The position numbers were made by a program, and so were the translations under genes. 64,000 nucleotides of DNA from Ignelater luminosus (Eukaryota > Arthropoda > Insecta > Coleoptera > Elateridae): positions 383,648-447,647 of the forward strand of contig VTPC01091055.1 in the NCBI GenBank assembly GCA_011009095.1, read 5' to 3'. Of this stretch, positions 60,204 to 64,000 are shown in pieces (the stretch's first letter is position 1; every line of letters starts with the position of its first letter). Below the pieces are notes generated by a model. That model had not been told where the DNA came from. It worked only from the letters and a program-made list of their open reading frames with translations, and did not search any database.

Positions 60204-62176
60204 TGTTACGGTTAATGTGTAGAATTGGTTAGTTTGTAGAGTAACTGGTTAATGTACAAACTATCTAAACCGTCAGCTAGTTTGATCGAAAACGCATATT
60301 TAACTATATTAGTCGATAGTTTATAAAATAACCAAACCATTTGGCTAATTTACTTCAATTATTCGAAAAAACTAAAATAGCCATTTTCTTTGGCTGGTTT
60401 ATGAAATGTCCAACTTAGTAAGTTATAATGAACAACAAAACTGGTGGTATTATAAAATAGCCAATTTTCTGGTTATTATACAAACCAGCTAACATGTGCT
60501 TTAGTTACTTTAAATGGTGCGATTCTGGTGCACAATACATTAAATAAGACAACGTGGTGTAATTATAATAAAAATATATTTAAATATAAATGAAAATCCT
60601 CAACGAATAACAAATTTCCAAATTTTTATGACAAATACATAAACATATGTGCTGTGTATTTATTTATTATAGCATCGTTCGCTATTATGGCACTTGCTAT
60701 TGCATGAGTATCCCAAAAAGACACATTTGCATTTTCTGTTTCTACATATTTTCTTACACTGGCACCTGACATAGCCCTGGGTTGTACATACCAGAAACTG
60801 AAAAATTCTAACAGCACTTCGAAGCGAGATTTCTGTATCAGTCTAAATATCCTCTAAAGATAGAAAATTTTGTTTACACAATTCAAATTGATTGGGTGAA
60901 AATAACTGCTTTAGTACACCATGAATATGTAGTTCCTAGTCGATAAAAATTATCTTCAAAACTCAATATTATATTGTCGATATCCTGGTTCGCTCTTTCA
61001 ACAGAACTCTGAGACTGCGAGTGTCGTGGTTTACCATGCACTATTCGACAATTCGGCCAAAGTTGAACCAGTTCTTCAATAACTTAAATGATAAACAATG
61101 AAGTACATTGGAAAGGAAATGTATCAATACAATTCTAAATAAATGCCTAAATTCCCCAATTGGACTAACCATTTTAATTTTTTTGTTTTTGATTAAAAAT
61201 TCCTATTTAGCAACCCCAAAAATGTCTAGAAACAGATTTTAAATTGAATTTGACAACAACAGTATAAACTTACGTGGCTTGCAAATTCTCTGCCATTGTC
61301 ACTTTGCAGTAGATATAGACTATTTAAATCCATAAACACTTCCAAAAGATTCTAAGCTGTTTCCTTAGCTGTTTTTGTTTTCATGGGTTGTAAGCAAACA
61401 TAATTGGTTAAGTGGTCTTGATACACAAAAATAAATTTGTAGTCTTGGTCAGGACGTGTTTGCAAATCAATGAAATCCACCTGACATCTTGGGTTTAGGT
61501 TATTTGAAACAGTCGGTTTCACTACAATCCCCTTTTTTACTTGGTTTCTCTTTAATTGGCAATTTTCGCATCCTTCTATAAACAGAGTTACAATTTCTTG
61601 CGTGACATTTGAATATTTTTCATTAATTAGTTTGAATGTAACTTGTCTTCTACCATAACCTGTGCACTGATGGGAATCATTAATAATATCATATAAATCA
61701 TCTATGCAAGCTTTTAATTTGCTCGATTATTTATTTTTATTTTACATATTATTATTTTTGAATTACTCGCTTTTTGTTTGTATAGACTGTCTATTGCTTC
61801 ATTAAATTTTTGTTTATGATCCATTATTTAAACTAACAATTTGATAAAAACATGAAAATTCTAACCCAACGTTTTTTGTTAGATTAGCTACAGAAATGGA
61901 GGATTAGTTTATAAACTAGCCAAGATATTGGTTATTTTATATCACTAGAAAGAAGTTTACTATTCTACCCATTTCAAATTGGATGATTTACAAACTAACC
62001 AAGACATTTGGCTATTTTAGTTTTTCAACTTTGTCAATCAAATTAGCAAAGGGTATTAGTTAGTTTAAAAACTATCAGCTAATATAGTTTTCTAGCAAAA
62101 TAACTATTTATTTTATTAGTTTATATACTATCCAGCTAATTTATAAACTATCCAAATTTTCACTTTAGCCGTAACA
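60204..62176. mobile_element. Ginger-like DNA transposon with subterminal repeats
   Basis: The ends are TGTTACGG (60,204) and CCGTAACA (62,176), perfect 8-bp inverted termini of the TGT...ACA type, flanked by TATA on each side (60,200-60,203 and 62,177-62,180; the flanks lie in a TA-rich run so the duplication is not unique). Inside both ends a motif near 'ttagtttataaactagccaa', on either strand, recurs many times over about 300-400 bp on the left and about 270 bp on the right. The middle carries a minus-strand integrase relic. Gypsy-integrase-related termini, 4-bp duplication and an integrase without a reverse transcriptase fit the Ginger group. Confidence 0.75.
60840..61824 (-). pseudogene. 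KRBA2/Ginger-like integrase, degenerate
   Basis: From ATG at 61,824 downward: MDHKQKFNEAIDSLYKQK; after damage, a zinc-binding H2C2 region with YGRRQVTFKLI and CENCQLKR; then the retroviral-type integrase core: RCQVDFIDLQ with the first Asp, FIFVYQDHLTNYVCLQPM, LLQSDNGREFASH with the second Asp, a gap of about 190 nt with a GTAAGT start and a TTTAAG end that looks like an intron, then IEELVQLWPNCRIVHGKPRH and SQSQSSVERANQDI with the Glu. The DDE triad is thus readable. Stops, a one-base loss at the presumed splice and decayed 3' sequence make it inactive. No gag, protease or reverse transcriptase is present. Confidence 0.8.
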
Positions 62177-62180
62177 TATA

Positions 62181-63508
62181 TATATATTGATACGTGATAA
62201 GGAGTGACTTCCGTTATGTACACTGGGCGGCCTGACTTCCACATGAAGGAAAGGCGCTAGAAGCATTTTAAAACCATACATAGGCAGAGGGGAATGTGCT
62301 TTATCCAGTTCTTAAAGGAGGGGAAACGATTTCTCAAATTTAAATCTCTGTATCTCTGTATATACGCAATCACGGAGGCCACGGACTCACTTCCATGGTG
62401 ATGAAGTGGGGGGTGCTTGTATATAGAGACCACTGCATCGTACTCACTTCCGGCGGGGTTGCCGCGTTAAACACCGACCTTTCTGTTGGAATGCGTAACT
62501 AATCGGGTATCGTTCAAACCGGTGGAGTGAAAATATTATTTTGATGTCTGAGAAAGCAGGTTATTTTAAATGGGCATCCGTTTTGAAATAACTCTGTCAA
62601 ACAAATATATGACACTATTTTTAAATAGTTATTTAAATTAATTCACAATATTTATTTTTAAAATTTACAGAATTGAACTTCCAATTTAAAAGATTTAAAT
62701 CAAATAAATTAAAACCTGATAATAGTTGGAAAATAAATAAACAGCTAAACAAGAACGTTAACAATGCTTAATTATTATTTTTGAAGAAACATTAAGTGTT
62801 TTAGAAGTATAAAAGTCATTACAAATGATGAAGAAAGCAAATCTTTATAAAGAGCAAATGAAAATGCGCTAATAAAAAGCAAAGTATCCAGAATAAAGAA
62901 TTTATTAAAGATAAATCATGTATTATAAATTCTAAACAGACAGACAAATAGGAAAACCTTTATTACAATGTAAATTAAACAATAAATTGGAAAATATTAA
63001 CACGATTTCTGTAGGCAATGTGCATTTATTTTCAAACTTTAGTAACCAAGATTTTGACAACACTGGTATAGCTAAAGCAAATTTATACTCGATTACGGAC
63101 TTAAAATGTAATTAATTGTTTATCCATTAATTTGAAAAGTGGCAAGAATTTATACTGGTTCATGGAGCCTTTGTGATGTATCATTTAATAGAGTATTTGC
63201 AAACATTAAAGTTAGAAGCAACGTTATTTTCTGTTGTGACTGGGTCGAATGAGTGACTTTACAGACAAAAAACGTTATGAACTTTATGACTAGTATTATG
63301 CATTCGCTTTACATCCGCAATTATTTACAATTTTTCATTAGTAATTTTACATTTTCATACTGAAAATTTTGCGTGGGAACACCGCCAGTTTAAATTTGCA
63401 ACAATTTCAAATTTCTAAATAAGTTCCTCAAGTATCATTACGGAGTTGACTAAGTGTTCTCGAGTTTTGCTTTCTGCTAGGGAAAAAGCAGCAGTAGTAA
63501 ATTACTAT
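62181..63508. other. Non-genic DNA, unassigned
   Basis: No gene supported. At 62,190-62,560 a more GC-rich block contains several 'tgacttcc/tcacttcc' repeats. Between about 62,670 and 63,240 the plus strand has short Lys/Asn-rich frames that look like an eroded coding sequence (for example HLFSNFSNQDFDN), but I recognise no family. Confidence 0.3.
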
Positions 63509-64000
63509 CTACAAAGACAACTCCTGAAGTAAGAAACACAGAATTGTACTTACAGGCTTGTGTCCAAGATTTTTTAGTAAAATGTTCTCATTCGTTGAAG
63601 GTACTTTGTGTTTCTGTTTGTAAATTTCGAACGCTTCTAAAACATCTAGTTTGTGTTTACTACTACAAAAGTGTAAAAATTTAATGTAGTTGTTTGGGGT
63701 CTTTGAATGATTGTGTTTTATTACTTGTTTGGCATAATTGGACTTTTCTTGGTGTTTGGGTTTTGTATCCAACTTTAAAATTTCTAAGTATTTGTCCAAC
63801 AGAGTTACAAAATGAGCAGTTTAATTTGTAAATTCCGATTTTATGATATTGTGTGTTGCGTCTTTAGCATTTGATGAAGTTTTTAAGATGTTGGTGCTGG
63901 TTTTGAATGTTATTTTGTATTTGTCTGTTTTGCTTGTTTCAAAGTACGGTATGGTTGAGTATTTAATGTTCTTAGATGATGTGTTAATTGGGTAAACCTT
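63509..64000 (-). pseudogene. Penelope-like retroelement, GIY-YIG endonuclease end
   Basis: The minus strand enters from the right edge with KVYPINTSSKNIKYSTIPYF, shifts frame near 63,840, and gives IGIYKLNCSFCNSV followed by GQILRNFKVGYKTQT. Here GIYKLNC and the damaged YIGQT-like block are the GIY-YIG signature. A further shift leads to YAKQVIKHNHSKTPNNYIKF, SSKHKLDVLEAFEIYKQK and a stop at 63,509. This matches the C-terminal region of Penelope-like element proteins: GIY-YIG nuclease, then a LDxLExxEIYK-type motif. The reverse transcriptase part would lie beyond the window. Two frameshifts show that this copy is dead. Confidence 0.72.

Noticed and set aside
1-64000. tRNA, rRNA or CRISPR features
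   Set aside because: By eye I found no tRNA-like B-box with a cloverleaf, no rRNA-like sequence and no regularly spaced identical short repeats; a tRNA scan would be decisive.

Overview
The window looks like nuclear DNA from an insect, most likely a beetle (the order is an inference). It is AT-rich, genes have short introns (48-80 nt, apart from one of 595 nt), and mobile-element relics occupy much of the non-genic DNA. Only three host genes are recognisable, all between 46.9 and 58.3 kb. No rRNA, tRNA or CRISPR array was seen.

Host genes. (1) 46,976-50,769 (+): the 3' part (five exons, 999 visible codons) of an unconventional myosin, best matched to Dachs (myosin XX), the atypical myosin of the Fat/Hippo growth pathway. 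Its 5' exon(s) were not found; they may lie in the transposon-filled DNA upstream or outside the window. (2) 51,147-52,225 (-): a complete four-exon, 303-aa tetraspanin of the peripherin/ROM1 type, convergent with the myosin gene. (3) 56,997-58,270 (-): a complete five-exon, 341-aa L-lactate dehydrogenase with all catalytic residues and one GC-AG intron. Joining the exons as listed keeps the reading frame across every splice. The three genes have no obvious shared pathway.

Mobile elements from left to right: a fold-back DDE_3 element (3.2-4.2 kb); a Tc1-like transposase relic (4.9-5.5 kb); a Crypton-like tyrosine-recombinase relic that keeps an intron (8.4-8.9 kb); a DDE_3 element with long terminal inverted repeats (9.24-11.13 kb); a GC-rich degenerate array (16.7-17.6 kb); a TIR element (17.9-19.1 kb); a modular repeat (22.0-23.9 kb); a fold-back MITE (24.2-24.8 kb); a non-LTR retrotransposon C-terminus (31.3-31.6 kb); a mauritiana-type mariner lacking its first catalytic Asp (32.5-33.8 kb); a 4.7-kb DDE_3 element (39.0-43.7 kb) split by a 1.82-kb TG...CA insertion; a second GC-rich array (43.8-44.4 kb) beside a DDE_3 transposase relic that carries a 131-bp MITE (44.4-45.5 kb); a short relative of the 17.9-kb TIR element (45.8-46.2 kb).

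To the right of the host genes and between them lie an 84-bp minisatellite (52.9-53.2 kb), a hAT-type MITE (53.94-54.11 kb), a TA-flanked MITE (56.45-56.90 kb), a ZMYM1-like hAT relic (58.8-60.2 kb), a Ginger-like transposon with an integrase (60.2-62.2 kb), and the GIY-YIG end of a Penelope-like retroelement that runs off the right edge. The most unusual items are the Ginger-like element with its many subterminal repeats, the Crypton relic, the nested 39-43.7 kb element and the paired GC-rich arrays. I found no convincing wholly new gene system.
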